From Climacium dendroides (taxonomy: Eukaryota; Streptophyta; Bryopsida; Hypnales; Climaciaceae), in contig CATNNA010000006.1 in the NCBI GenBank assembly GCA_950106755.1, positions 1,488,001-1,552,000 on the forward strand: a stretch of 64,000 nucleotides of DNA. The letters are read 5' to 3'. Under the pieces are notes generated by a model. It saw only the letters and a list, made by a program, of their open reading frames with translations. It was not told the origin of the DNA and searched no databases. A program made the position numbers and the translations under genes. Below, in pieces: positions 26,057 through 40,300 of the stretch (positions are counted from its first letter, which is position 1; every line of letters begins with the position of its first letter).

Positions 26057-29000
26057 CAATAAATTATATCGGTTTGACGTGCAAGCATGTCCAAAAACGT
26101 AACAGACAAGTTGCTATTGTTCAAAATAATTAGGATTCATGGAAAAACTTAATTTTAAAACAACCCGGCCTATTGCTTTCCTACACTGTCTTCTTCATTT
26201 GAAATGGATTTCAAAACAAATACTCTTGAAATCATGCTGTATTTAATAGAAACCAAACCAATAAATTATATCGGTTTGACGTGCAAGCATGTCCAAAAAC
26301 GTAACACACAAGTTGCAATTGTTCAAAATAATTAGGATTCATGGAAAAACTTAATTATAAAACAATCCAGCTTATTGCTTTCATACACTGTCTTCTTCAT
26401 TTGAAGTGGATTACAAAACAAATACTCTAGAAATCATGCTGTATTAAATAGAAACCAAACCAATAAATTATATCGGTTTGACGTGCAAGCATGTCCAAAA
26501 ACGTAACAGACAAGTTGCTATTGTTCAAAATAATTAGGATTCATGGAAAAACTTAATTATAAAACAACCCAGCTTATTGCTTTCATACACTGTCTTCTTC
26601 ATTTGAAATGGATTACAAAACAAATACTCTAGAAATCATGCTGTATTTAATAGAAACCAAACCAATAAATTATATCGGTTTGACGTGCAAGCATGTCCAA
26701 AAACGTAACAGACAAGTTGCTATTGTTCAAAATAATTAGGATTCATGGAAAAACTTAATTATAAAACAACCCAACTTATGGCTTTCCTACACTGTCTTCT
26801 TCATTTGAAATGGATTACAAAACAAATACTCTAGAAATCATGCTGTATTAAATAGAAACCAAACCAATAAATTATATCGGTTTGACGTGCAAGCATGTCC
26901 AAAAACGTAACAGACAAGTTGCTATTGTTCAAAATAATTAGGATTCATGGAAAAACTTAATTATAAAACAACCCAACTTATTGCTTTCCTACACTGTCTT
27001 CTTCATTTGAAATGGATTTCAAAACAAATACTCTAGAAATCATGCTGTATTAAATAGAAACCAAACCAATAAATTATATCGGTTTGACGTGCAAGCATGT
27101 TCAAAAACATAAGACACAAGTTGCAATTGTTCAAAATAATTAGGATTCATGGAAAAACTTAATTATCAAACAACCCGGCCTATCGCTTTCCTACACTGTC
27201 TTCTTCATTTGAAATGGATTTCAAAACAAATACTCTTGAAATCATGCTGTATTTAATAGAAACCAAACCAATAAATTATATCGGTTTGACGTGCAAGCAT
27301 GTCCAAAAACGTAACACACAAGTTGCAATTGTTCAAAATAATTAGGATTCATGGAAAAACTTAATTATCAAACAACCCGGCCTATTGCTTTCCTACACTG
27401 TCTTCTTCATTTGAAAGGGATTTCAAAACAAATACTCTTGAAATCATGCTGTATTAAATAGAAACCAAACCAATAAATTATATCGGTTTGACGTGCAAGC
27501 ATGTTCAAAAACGTAAGACACAAGTTGCAATTGTTCAAAATAATTAGGATTCATGGAAAAACTTAATTTTAAAACAACCCGCCCTATTGCTTTCCTACAC
27601 TGTCTTCTTCATTTGAAATGGATTTCAAAACAAATACTCTTGAAATCATGCTGTATTTAATAGAAACCAAACCAATAAATTATATCGGTTTGACGTGCAA
27701 GCATGTCCAAAAACGTAACAGACAAGTTGCTATTGTTCAAAATAATTAGGATTCATGGAAAAACTTAATTTTAAAACAACCCGGCCTATTGCTTTCCTAC
27801 ACTGTCTTCTTCATTTGAAATGGATTTCAAAACAAATACTCTAGAAATCATGCTGTATTTAATAGAAACCAAACCAATAAATTATATCGGTTTGACGTGC
27901 AAGCATGTCCAAAAACATAACACACAAGTTGCAATTGTTCAAAATAATTAGGATTCATGGAAAAACTTAATTATAAAACAATCCAGCTTATTGCTTTCAT
28001 ACACTGTCTTCTTCATTTGAAGTGGATTACAAAACAAATACTCTAGAAATCATGCTGTATTAAATAGAAACCAAACCAATAAATTATATCGGTTTGACGT
28101 GCAAGCATGTCGAAAAACGTAACAGACAAGTTGCTATTGTTCAAAATAATTAGGATTCATGGAAAAACTTAATTATAAAACAACCCAGCTTATTGCTTTC
28201 ATACACTGTCTTCTTCATTTGAAATGGATTACAAAACAAATACTCTAGAAATCATGCTGTATTAAATAGAAACCAAACCAATAAATTATATCGGTTTGAC
28301 GTGCAAGCATGTCCAAAAACGTAACAGACAAGTTGCTATTGTTCAAAATAATTAGGATTCATGGAAAAACTTAATTATAAAACAACCCAACTTATGGCTT
28401 TCATACACTGTCTTCTTCATTTGAAATGGATTACAAAACAAATACTCTAGAAATCATGCTGTATTAAATAGAAACCAAACCAATAAATTATATCGGTTTG
28501 ACGTGCAAGCATGTCCAAAAACGTAACAGACAAGTTGCTATTGTTCAAAATAATTAGGATTCATGGAAAAACTTAATTATAAAACAACCCAACTTATTGC
28601 TTTCCTACACTGTCTTCTTCATTTGAAATGGATTTCAAAACAAATACTCTAGAAATCATGCTGTATTAAATAGAAACCAAACCAATAAATTATATCGGTT
28701 TGACGTGCAAGCATGTTCAAAAACATAAGACACAAGTTGCAATTGTTCAAAATAATTAGGATTCATGGAAAAACTTAATTATCAAACAACCCGGCCTATC
28801 GCTTTCCTACACTGTCTTCTTCATTTGAAATGGATTTCAAAACAAATACTCTTGAAATCATGCTGTATTTAATAGAAACCAAACCAATAAATTATATCGG
28901 TTTGACGTGCAAGCATGTCCAAAAATGTAACACACAAGTTGCAATTGTTCAAAATAATTAGGATTCATGGAAAAACTTAATTATCAAACAACCCGGCCTA

Positions 29001-30096
29001 TTGCTTTCCTACACTGTCTTCTTCATTTGAAAGGGATTTCAAAACAAATACTCTTGAAATCATGCTGTATTAAATAGAAACCAAACCAATAAATTATATC
29101 GGTTTGACGTGCAAGCATGTTCAAAAACGTAAGACACAAGTTGCAATTGTTCAAAATAATTAGGATTCATGGAAAAACTTAATTTTAAAACAACCCGCCC
29201 TATTGCTTTCCTACACTGTCTTCTTCATTTGAAATGGATTTCAAAACAAATACTCTTGAAATCATGCTGTATTTAATAGAAACCAAACCAATAAATTATA
29301 TCGGTTTGACGTGCAAGCATGTCCAAAAACGTAACAGACAAGTTGCTATTGTTCAAAATAATTAGGATTCATGGAAAAACTTAATTTTAAAACAACCCGG
29401 CCTATTGCTTTCCTACACTGTCTTCTTCATTTGAAATGGATTTCAAAACAAATACTCTTGAAATCATGCTGTATTTAATAGAAACCAAACCAATAAATTA
29501 TATCGGTTTGACGTGCAAGCATGTCCAAAAACGTAACACACAAGTTGCAATTGTTCAAAATAATTAGGATTCATGGAAAAACTTAATTATAAAACAATCC
29601 AGCTTATTGCTTTCATACACTGTCTTCTTCATTTGAAGTGGATTACAAAACAAATACTCTAGAAATCATGCTGTATTAAATAGAAACCAAACCAATAAAT
29701 TATATCGGTTTGACGTGCAAGCATGTCCAAAAACGTAACACACAAGTTGCTATTGTTCAAAATAATTAGGATTCATGGAAAAACTTAATTATAAAACAAC
29801 CCAGCTTATTGCTTTCATACACTGTCTTCTTCATTTGAAATGGATTACAAAACAAATACTCTAGAAATCATGCTGTATTAAATAGAAACCAAACCAATAA
29901 ATTATATCGGTTTGACGTGCAAGCATGTCCAAAAACGTAACAGACAAGTTGCTATTGTTCAAAATAATTAGGATTCATGGAAAAACTTAATTATAAAACA
30001 ACCCAACTTATGGCTTTCATACACTGTCTTCTTCATTTGAAATGGATTACAAAACAAATACTCTTGAAATCATGCTGTATTAAATAGAAACCAAAC
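26057..30096 (+). repeat. Octamer higher-order repeat, 1616 bp, two and a half copies
   Basis: Copies are 26057-27672 and 27673-29288, with a four-unit third copy at 29289-30096. Markers recur 1616 bp apart: TTGAAGTGG at about 26403, 28019 and 29635; CTTATGGC at 26775, 28391 and 30007; TTGAAAGGG at about 27413 and 29029. The quartet that opens each copy returns at 31713-32520, 12 units after the third copy. Copies differ by scattered single bases, such as CTACAC against ATACAC at the CTTATGGC unit. Confidence 0.87.
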
Positions 30097-33000
30097 CAAT
30101 AAATTATATCGGTTTGACGTGCAAGCATGTCCAAAAACGTAAGACACAAGTTGCAATTGTTCAAAATAATTAGGATTCATGGAAAAACTTAATTATCAAA
30201 CAACCCGGCCTATTGCTTTCCTATAGTGTCTTCTTCATTTGAAATGGATTTCAAAACAAATACTCTTGAAATCATGCTGTATTAAATAGAAACCAAACCA
30301 ATAAATTATATCGGTTTGACGTGCAAGCATGTCCAAAAACGTAACACACAAGTTGCTATTGTTCAAAATAATTAGGATTCATGGAAAAACTTAATTATCA
30401 AACAACCCGGCCTATTGCTTTCCTACACTGTCTTCTTCATTTGAAAGGGATTTCAAAACAAATACTCTTGAAATCATGCTGTATTAAATAGAAACCAAAC
30501 CAATAAATTATATCGGTTTGACGTGCAAGCATGTTCAAAAACGTAAGACACAAGTTGGAATTGTTCAAAATAATTAGGATTCATGGAAAAACTTAATTAT
30601 CAAACAACCCGGCCTATTGCTTTCCTACAGTGTCTTCTTCATTTGAAATGGATTTCAAAACAAATACTCTTGAAATCATGCTGTATTAAATAGAAACCAA
30701 ACCAATAAATTATATCGGTTTGACGTGCAAGCATGTCCAAAAACGTAACACACAAGTTGCTATTGTTCAAAATAATTAGGATTCATGGAAAAACTTAATT
30801 ATAGAACAACCCAGCTTATTGCTTTCATACACTGTCTTCTTCATTTGAAATGGATTACAAAACAAATACTCTAGAAATCATGCTGTATTAAATAGAAACC
30901 AAACCAATAAATTATATCGGTTTGACGTGCAAGCATGTCCAAAAACGTAACAGACAAGTTGCTATTGTTCAAAATGATTAGGATTCATGGAAAAACTTAA
31001 TTATAAAACAACCCAGCTTATTGCTTTCATACACTGTCTTCTTCATTTGAAATGGATTACAAAACAAATTCTCTAGAAATCATGTTGTATTAAATAGAAA
31101 CCAAACCAATAAATTATATCGGTTTGACGTGCAAGCATGTTCAAAAACATAAGACACAAGTTGTAATTGTTCAAAATAATTAGGATTCATGGAATAACTT
31201 AATTTTAAAACAACCCGGCCTATTGCTTTCCTACACTGTCTTCTTCATTTGAAATGGATTTCAAAACAAATACTCTTGAAATCAAGCTGTATTTAATAGA
31301 AACCAAACCAATAAATTATATCGGTTTGACGTGCAAGCATGTCCAAAAACGTAACACACAAGTTGCAATTGTTCAAAATAATTAGGATTCATGGAAAAAC
31401 TTAATTATAAAACAATCCGGCCTATTGCTTTCATACACTGTCTTCTTCTTTTGAAATGGATTTTTGAACAAATACTCTAGAAATCATGCTGTATTTAATA
31501 GAAACCAAACCAATAAATTATATCGGTTTGACGTGCAACCATGTCCAAAAACGTAACACACAAGTTGCAATTGTTCAAAATAATTAGGATTCATGGAAAA
31601 ACTTAATTTTAAAACAACCCGCCCTATTGCTTTCCTACACTGTCTTCTTCATTTGAAATGGATTTCAAAACAAATACTCTTGAAATCATGCTGTATTTAA
31701 TAGAAACCAAACCAATAAATTATATCGGTTTGACGTGCAAGCATGTCCAAAAACGTAACAGACAAGTTGCTATTGTTCAAAATAATTAGGATTCATGGAA
31801 AAACTTAATTTTAAAACAACCCGGCCTATTGCTTTCCTACACTGTCTTCTTCATTTGAAATGGATTTCAAAACAAATACTCTTGAAATCATGCTGTATTT
31901 AATAGAAACCAAATCAATAAATTATATCGGTTTGACGTGCAAGCATGTCCAAAAACGTAACACACAAGTTGGAATTGTTCAAAATAATCAGGATTCATGG
32001 AAAAACTTAATTATAAAACAATCCAGCTTATTGCTTTCATACACTGTCTTCTTCATTTGAAGTGGATTACAAAACAAATACTCTAGAAATCATGCTGTAT
32101 TAAATAGAAACCAAACCAATAAATTATATCGGTTTGACGTGCAAGCATGTCCAAAAACGTAACACACAAGTTGCAATTGTTCAAAATAATTAGGATTCAT
32201 GGAAAAACTTAATTATAAAACAACCCAGCTTATTGCTTTCATACACTGTCTTCTTCATTTGAAATGGATTACAAAACAAATACTCTAGAAATCATGCTGT
32301 ATTAAATAGAAACCAAACCAATAAATTATATCGGTTTGACGTGCAAGCATGTCCAAAAACGTAACAGACAAGTTGCTATTGTTCAAAATAATTAGGATTC
32401 ATGGAAAAACTTAATTATAAAACAACCCAACTTATGGCTTTCATACACTGTCTTCTTCATTTGAAATGGATTACAAAACAAATACTCTTGAAATCATACT
32501 GTATTAAATAGAAACCAAACCAATAAATTATATCGGTTTGACGTGCAAGCATGTCCAAAAACGTAACAGACAAGTTGCTATTGTTCAAAATAATTAGGAT
32601 TCATGGAAAAACTTAATTATAAAACAACCCAACTTATGGCTTTCATACACTGTCTTCTTCATTTGAAATGGATTACAAAACAAATACTCTTGAAATCATG
32701 CTGTATTAAATAGAAACCAAACCAATAAATTATATCAGTTTGACGTGCAAGCATGTTCAAAAACATAAGACACAAGTTGCAATTGTTCAAAATAATTAGG
32801 ATTCATGGAAAAACTTAATTATCAAACAACCCGGCCTATCGCTTTCCTACACTGTCTTCTTCATTTGAAATGGATTTCAAAACAAATACTCTTGAAATCA
32901 TGCTGTATTAAATAGAAACCAAACCAATAAATTATATCGGTTTGACGTGCAAGCATGTTCAAAAACGTAACAGACAAGTTGCTATTGTTCAAAATAATTA

Positions 33001-34338
33001 GGATTCATGGAAAAACTTAATTATCAAACAACCCGGCCTATCGCTTTCCTACACTGTCTTCTTCATTTGAAATGGATTTCAAAACAAATACTCTTGAAAT
33101 CATGCTGTATTTAATAGAAACCAAACCAATAAATTATATCGGTTTGACGTGCAAGCATGTCCAAAAACGTAACACACAAGTTGCAATTGTTCAAAATAAT
33201 TAGGATTCATGGAAAAACTTAATTATCAAACAACCCGGCCTATTGCTTTCCTACACTGTCTTCTTCATTTGAAAGGGATTTCAAAACAAATACTCTTGAA
33301 ATCATGCTGTATTAAATAGAAACCAAACCAATAAATTATATCGGTTTGACGTGCACGCATGATCAAAAACGTAAGACACAAGTTGCAATTGTTCAAAATA
33401 ATTAGGATTCATGGAAAAACTTAATTATCAAACAACCCGGCCTATTACTTTCCTACAGTGTCTTCTTCATTTGAAATGGATTTCAAAACAAATACTCTTG
33501 AAATCATACTGTATTAAATAGAAACCAAACCAATAAATTATATCGGTTTGACGTGCAAGCATGTCCAAAAACGTAACACACAAGTTGCTATTGTTCAAAA
33601 TAATTAGGATTCATGGAAAAACTTAATTATAAAACAACCCAGCTTATTGCTTTCCTACACTGTCTTCTTCATTTGAAATGGATTACAAAACAAATACTCT
33701 AGAAATCATGCTGTATTAAATAGAAACCAAACCAATAAATTATATCGGTTTGACGTGCAAGCATGTCCAAAAACGTAACAGACAAGTTGCTATTGTTCAA
33801 AATAATTAGGATTCATGGAAAAACTTAATTATAAAACAACCCAGCTTATTGCTTTCATACACTGTCTTCTTCATTTGAAATGGATTACAAAACAAACACT
33901 TTAGAAATCATGCTGTATTAAATAGAAACCAAACCAATAAATTATATCGGTTTGACGTGCAAGCATGTTCAAAAACATAAGACACAAGTTGCAATTGTTC
34001 AAAATAATTAGGATTCATGGAAAAACTTAATTATTAAACAACCCGGCCTATCGCTTTCCTACACTGTCTTCTTCATTTGAAATGGATTTCAAAACAAATA
34101 CTCTTGAAATCAAGCTGTATTTAATAGAAACCAAACCAATAAATTATATCGGTTTGACGTGCAAGCATGTCCAAAAACGTAACACACAAGTTGCTATTGT
34201 TCAAAATAATTAGGATTCATGGAAAAACTTAATTATAAAACAATCCAGCCTATTGCTTTCATACACTGTCTTCTTCTTTTGAAATGGATTTTTGAACAAA
34301 TACTCTAGAAATCATGCTGTATTTAATAGAAACCAAAC
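30097..34338 (+). repeat. Family B mosaic with an octamer-derived quartet
   Basis: Units from neighbouring HORs are shuffled here. The octamer quartet is present at 31713-32520, followed by an extra CTTATGGC unit at 32521-32722, so that unit is tandemly duplicated. TTGAAAGGG units appear at about 30.44 and 33.27 kb. One unit carries GCACGCATGATC at about 33.35 kb, breaking both arms of the conserved dyad. The unit at 31915 has AATCAGG in place of AATTAGG, which removes a stop and briefly lengthens an open frame; I see no sign that this is coding. Confidence 0.75.
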
Positions 34339-37300
34339 CAATAAATTATATCGGTTTGACGTGCAAGCATGTCCAAAAACGTAACACACAAGTTGCAATT
34401 GTTCAAAATAATTAGGATTCATGGAAAAACTTAATTTTAAAACAACCCGCCCTATTGCTTTCCTACACTGTCTTCTTCATTTGAAATGGATTTCAAAACA
34501 AATACTCTTGAAATCATGCTGTATTTAATAGAATCCAAACCAATAAATTATATCAGTTTGACGTGCAAGCATGTCCAAAAACGTAACACACAAGTTGCAA
34601 TTGTTCAAAATAATTAGGATTCATGGAAAAACTTAATTTTAAAACAACCCGGCCTATTGCTTTCCTACACTGTCTTCTTCATTTGAAATGGATTTCAAAA
34701 CAAATACTTTTGAAATCATGCTGTATTTAATAGAAACCAAACCAATAAATTATATCGGTTTGACGTGCAAGCATGTCCAAGAACGTAACAGACAAGTTGC
34801 TATTGTTGAAAATAATTAGGATTCATGGAAAAACTTAATTATAAAACAACCCAACTTATTGCTTGCATACACTGTCTTCTTCATTTGAAATGGATTACAA
34901 AACAAATACTCTAGAAATCATGCTGTATTAAATAGAAACCAAACCAATAAATTATATCGGTTTGACGTGCAAGCATGTCCAAAAACGTAACACACAAGTT
35001 GCAATTGTTCAAAATAATTAGGATTCATGGAAAAACTTAATTATAAATAACCCGGCCTATTGCTTTCCTACACTGTCTTCTTCATTTGAAATGGATTTGA
35101 AAACAAATACTCTTGAAATCATGCTGTATTTAATAGAAACCAAACCAATAAATTATATCGGTTTGACGTGCAAGCATGTCCAAAAACGTAACAGACAAGT
35201 TGCTATTGTTCAAAATAATTAGGATTCATGGAAAAACTTAATTATAAAACAACCCAACTTATTGCTTTCCTACACTGTCTTCTTCATTTGAAATGGATTA
35301 CAAAACAAATACTCTAGAAATCATGCTGTATTAAATAGAAACCAAACCAATAAATTATATCGGTTTGACGTGCAAGCATGTCCAAAAACGTAACACACAA
35401 GTTGCTATTGTTCAAAATAATTAGGATTCATGGAAAAACTTAATTTTAAAACAACCCGGCCTATTGCTTTCCTACACTGTCTTCTTCATTTGAAATGGAT
35501 TTGAAAACAAATACTCTTGAAATCATGCTGTATTTAATAGAAACGAAACCAATAAATTATATCGGTTTGACGTGCAAGCATGTCCAAAAACGTAACACAC
35601 AAGTTGCAATTGTTCAAAATAATTAGGATTCATGGAAAAACTTAATTATAAAACAATCCAGCCTATTGCCTTCATACACTGTCTTCTTCATTTGAAATGG
35701 ATTTTTGAACAAATACTCTAGAAATCATGCTGTATTTTATAGAAACCAAACCAATAAATTATATCGGTTTGACGTGCAAGCATGTCCAAAAACGTAACAC
35801 ACAAGTTGCAATTGTTCAAAATAATTAGGATTCATGGAAAAACTTAATTTTAAAACAACCCGCCCTATTGCTTTCCTACACTGTCTTCTTCATTTGAAAT
35901 GGATTTGAAAACAAATACTCTTGAAATCATGCTGTATTTAATAGAATCCAAACCAATAAATTATATCCGTTTGACGTGCAAGCATGTCCAAAAACGTAAC
36001 ACACAAGTTGCAATTGTTCAAAATAATTAGGATTCATGGAAAAACTTAATTTTAAAACAACCCGGCCTATTGCTTTCCTACACTGTCTTCTTCATTTGAA
36101 ATGGATTTCAAAACAAATACTCTTGAAATCATGCTGTATTTAATAGAAACCAAACCAATAAATTATATCGGTTTGACGTGCAAGCATGTCCAAAAACGTA
36201 ACACACAAGTTGCAATTGTTCAAAATAATTAGGATTCATGGAAAAACTTAATTTTAAAACAACCCGGCCTATTGCTTTCCTACACTGTCTTCTTCATTTG
36301 AAATGGATTTGAAAACAAATACTCTTGAAATCATGCTGTATTTAATAGAAACCAAACCAATAAATTATATCGGTTTGACGTGCAAGCATGTCCAAAAACG
36401 TAACACACAAGTTGCAATTGTTCAAAATAATTAGGATTCATGGAAAAACTTAATTTTAAAACAACCCGCCCTATTGCTTTCCTACACTGTCTTCTTCATT
36501 TGAAATGGATTTCAAAACAAATACTCTTGAAATCATGCTGTATTTAATAGAATCCAAACCAATAAATTATATCAGTTTGACGTGCAAGCATGTCCAAAAA
36601 CGTAACACACAAGTTGCAATTGTTCAAAATAATTAGGATTCATGGAAAAACTTAATTTTAAAACAACCCGGCCTATTGCTTTCCTACACTGTCTTCTTCA
36701 TTTGAAATGGATTTGAAAACAAATACTCTTGAAATCATGCTGTATTTAATAGAAACCAAACCAATAAATTATATCGGTTTGACGTGCAAGCATGTCCAAA
36801 AACGTAACAGACAAGTTGCTATTGTTCAAAATAATTAGGATTCATGGAAAAACTTAATTATAAAACAACCCAACTGATTGCTTGCATACACTGTCTTCTT
36901 CATTTGAAATGGATTACAAAACAAATACTCTAGAAATCATGCTGTATTAAATAGAAACCAAACCAATAAATTATATCGGTTTGACGTGCAAGCATGTCCA
37001 AAAACGTAACACACAAGTTGCTATTGTTCAAAATAATTAGGATTCATGGAAAAACTTAATTTTAAAACAACCCGCCCTATTGCTTTCCTACACTGTCTTC
37101 TTCATTTGAAATGGATTTGAAAACAAATACTCTTGAAATCATGCTGTATTTAATAGAAACCAAACCAATAAATTATATCGGTTTGACGTGCAAGCATGTC
37201 CAAAAACGTAACACACAAGTTGCAATTGTTCAAAATAATTAGGATTCATGGAAAAACTTAATTATAAAACAATCCAGCCTATTGCCTTCATACACTGTCT

Positions 37301-40300
37301 TCTTCATTTGAAATGGATTTTTGAACAAATACTCTAGAAATCATGCTGTATTTTATAGAAACCAAACCAATAAATTATATCGGTTTGACGTGCAAGCATG
37401 TCCAAAAACGTAACACACAAGTTGCAATTGTTCAAAATAATTAGGATTCATGGAAAAACTTAATTTTAAAACAACCCGCCCTATTGCTTTCCTACACTGT
37501 CTTCTTCATTTGAAATGGATTTCAAAACAAATACTCTTGAAATCATGCTGTATTTAATAGAATCCAAACCAATAAATTATATCAGTTTGACGTGCAAGCA
37601 TGTCCAAAAACGTAACACACAAGTTGCAATTGTTCAAAATAATTAGGATTCATGGAAAAACTTAATTTTAAAACAACCCGGCCTATTGCTTTCCTACACT
37701 GTCTTCTTCATTTGAAATGGATTTGAAAACAAATACTCTTGAAATCATGCTGTATTTAATAGAAACCAAACCAATAAATTATATCGGTTTGACGTGCAAG
37801 CATGTCCAAAAACGTAACACACAAGTTGCAATTGTTCAAAATAATTAGGATTCATGGAAAAACTTAATTTTAAAACAACCCGGCCTATTGCTTTCCTACA
37901 CTGTCTTCTTCATTTGAAATGGATTTGAAAACAAATACTCTTGAAATCATGCTGTATTTAATAGAAACCAAACCAATAAATTATATCGGTTTGACGTGCA
38001 AGCATGTCCAAAAACGTAACACACAAGTTGCAATTGTTCAAAATAATTAGGATTCATGGAAAAACTTAATTACAAAACAATTCAGCCTATTGCTTTCATA
38101 CACTGTTTTCTTCTTTTGAAATGGATTTTTGAACAAATACTCTAGAAATCATGCTGTATTTAATAGAAACCAAACCAATAAATTATATCGGTTTGACGTG
38201 CAAGCATGTCCAAAAACGTAACACACAAGTTGCAATTGTTCAAAATAATTAGGATTCATGGAAAAACTTAATTTTAAAACAACCCGCCCTATTGCTTTCC
38301 TACACTGTCTTCTTCATTTGAAATGGATTTCAAAACAAATACTCTTGAAATCATGCTGTATTTAATAGAATCCAAACCAATAAATTATATCAGTTTGACG
38401 TGCAAGCATGTCCAAAAACGTAACACACAAGTTGCAATTGTTCAAAATAATTAGGATTCATGGAAAAACTTAATTTTAAAACAACCCGCCCTATTGCTTT
38501 CCTACACTGTCTTCTTCATTTGAAATGGATTTGAAAACAAATACTCTTGAAATCATGCTGTATTTAATAGAAACCAAACCAATAAATTATATCGGTTTGA
38601 CGTGCAAGCATGTCCAAAAACGTAACACACAAGTTGCAATTGTTCAAAATAATTAGGATTCATGGAAAAACTTAATTATAAAACAATCCAGCCTATTGCC
38701 TTCATACACTGTCTTCTTCATTTGAAATGGATTTTTGAACAAATACTCTAGAAATCATGCTGTATTTTATAGAAACCAAACCAATAAATTATATCGGTTT
38801 GACGTGCAAGCATGTCCAAAAACGTAACACACAAGTTGCAATTGTTCAAAATAATTAGGATTCATGGAAAAACTTAATTTTAAAACAACCCGCCCTATTG
38901 CTTTCCTACACTGTCTTCTTCATTTGAAATGGATTTCAAAACAAATACTCTTGAAATCATGCTGTATTTAATAGAATCCAAACCAATAAATTATATCAGT
39001 TTGACGTGCAAGCATGTCCAAAAACGTAACACACAAGTTGCAATTGTTCAAAATAATTAGGATTCATGGAAAAACTTAATTTTAAAACAACCCGGCCTAT
39101 TGCTTTCCTACACTGTCTTCTTCATTTGAAATGGATTTCAAAACAAATACTCTTGAAATCAAGCTGTATTTAATAGAAACCAAACCAATAAATTATATCG
39201 GTTTGACGTGCAAGCATGTCCAAAAACGTAACACACAAGTTGCAATTGTTCAAAATAATTAGGATTCATGGAAAAACTTAATTATAAAACAATCCGGCCT
39301 ATTGCTTTCATACACTGTCTTCTTCTTTTGAAATGGATTTTTGAACAAATACTCTAGAAATCATGCTGTATTTTATAGAAACCAAACCAATAAATTATAT
39401 CGGTTTGACGTGCAAGCATGTCCAAAAACGTAACACACAAGTTGCAATTGTTCAAAATAATTAGGATTCATGGAAAAACTTAATTATAAAACAATCCAGC
39501 CTATTGCCTTCATACACTGTCTTCTTCATTTGAAATGGATTTTTGAACAAATACTCTAGAAATCATGCTGTATTTTATAGAAACCAAACCAATAAATTAT
39601 ATCGGTTTGACGTGCAAGCATGTCCAAAAACGTAACACACAAGTTGCAATTGTTCAAAATAATTAGGATTCATGGAAAAACTTAATTTTAAAACAACCCG
39701 CCCTATTGCTTTCCTACACTGTCTTCTTCATTTGAAATGGATTTCAAAACAAATACTCTTGAAATCATGCTGTATTTAATAGAATCCAAACCAATAAATT
39801 ATATCAGTTTGACGTGCAAGCATGTCCAAAAACGTAACACACAAGTTGCAATTGTTCGAAATAATTAGGATTCATGGAAAAACTTAATTTTAAAACAACC
39901 CGGCCTATTGCTTTCCTACACTGTCTTCTTCATTTGAAATGGATTTGAAAACAAATACTCTTGAAATCATGCTGTATTTAATAGAAACCAAACCAATAAA
40001 TTATATCGGTTTGACGTGCAAGCATGTCCAAATACGTAACAGACAAGTTGCTATTGTTCAAAATAATTAGGATTCATGGAAAAACTTAATTATAAAACAA
40101 CCCAACTTATTGCTTGCATACACTGTCTTCTTCATTTGAAATGGATTACAAAACAAATACTCTAGAAATCATGCTGTATTAAATAGAAACCAAACCAATA
40201 AATTATATCGGTTTGACGTGCAAGCATGTCCAAAAACGTAACACACAAGTTGCAATTGTTCAAAATAATTAGGATTCATGGAAAAACTTAATTTTAAAAG

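Noticed and set aside
31860..32060. Open frame of 66 codons on the plus strand
   Set aside because: It runs through one satellite unit and is opened by AATCAGG replacing AATTAGG near 31.99 kb. Neighbouring units have the stop, and there is no recognisable domain.
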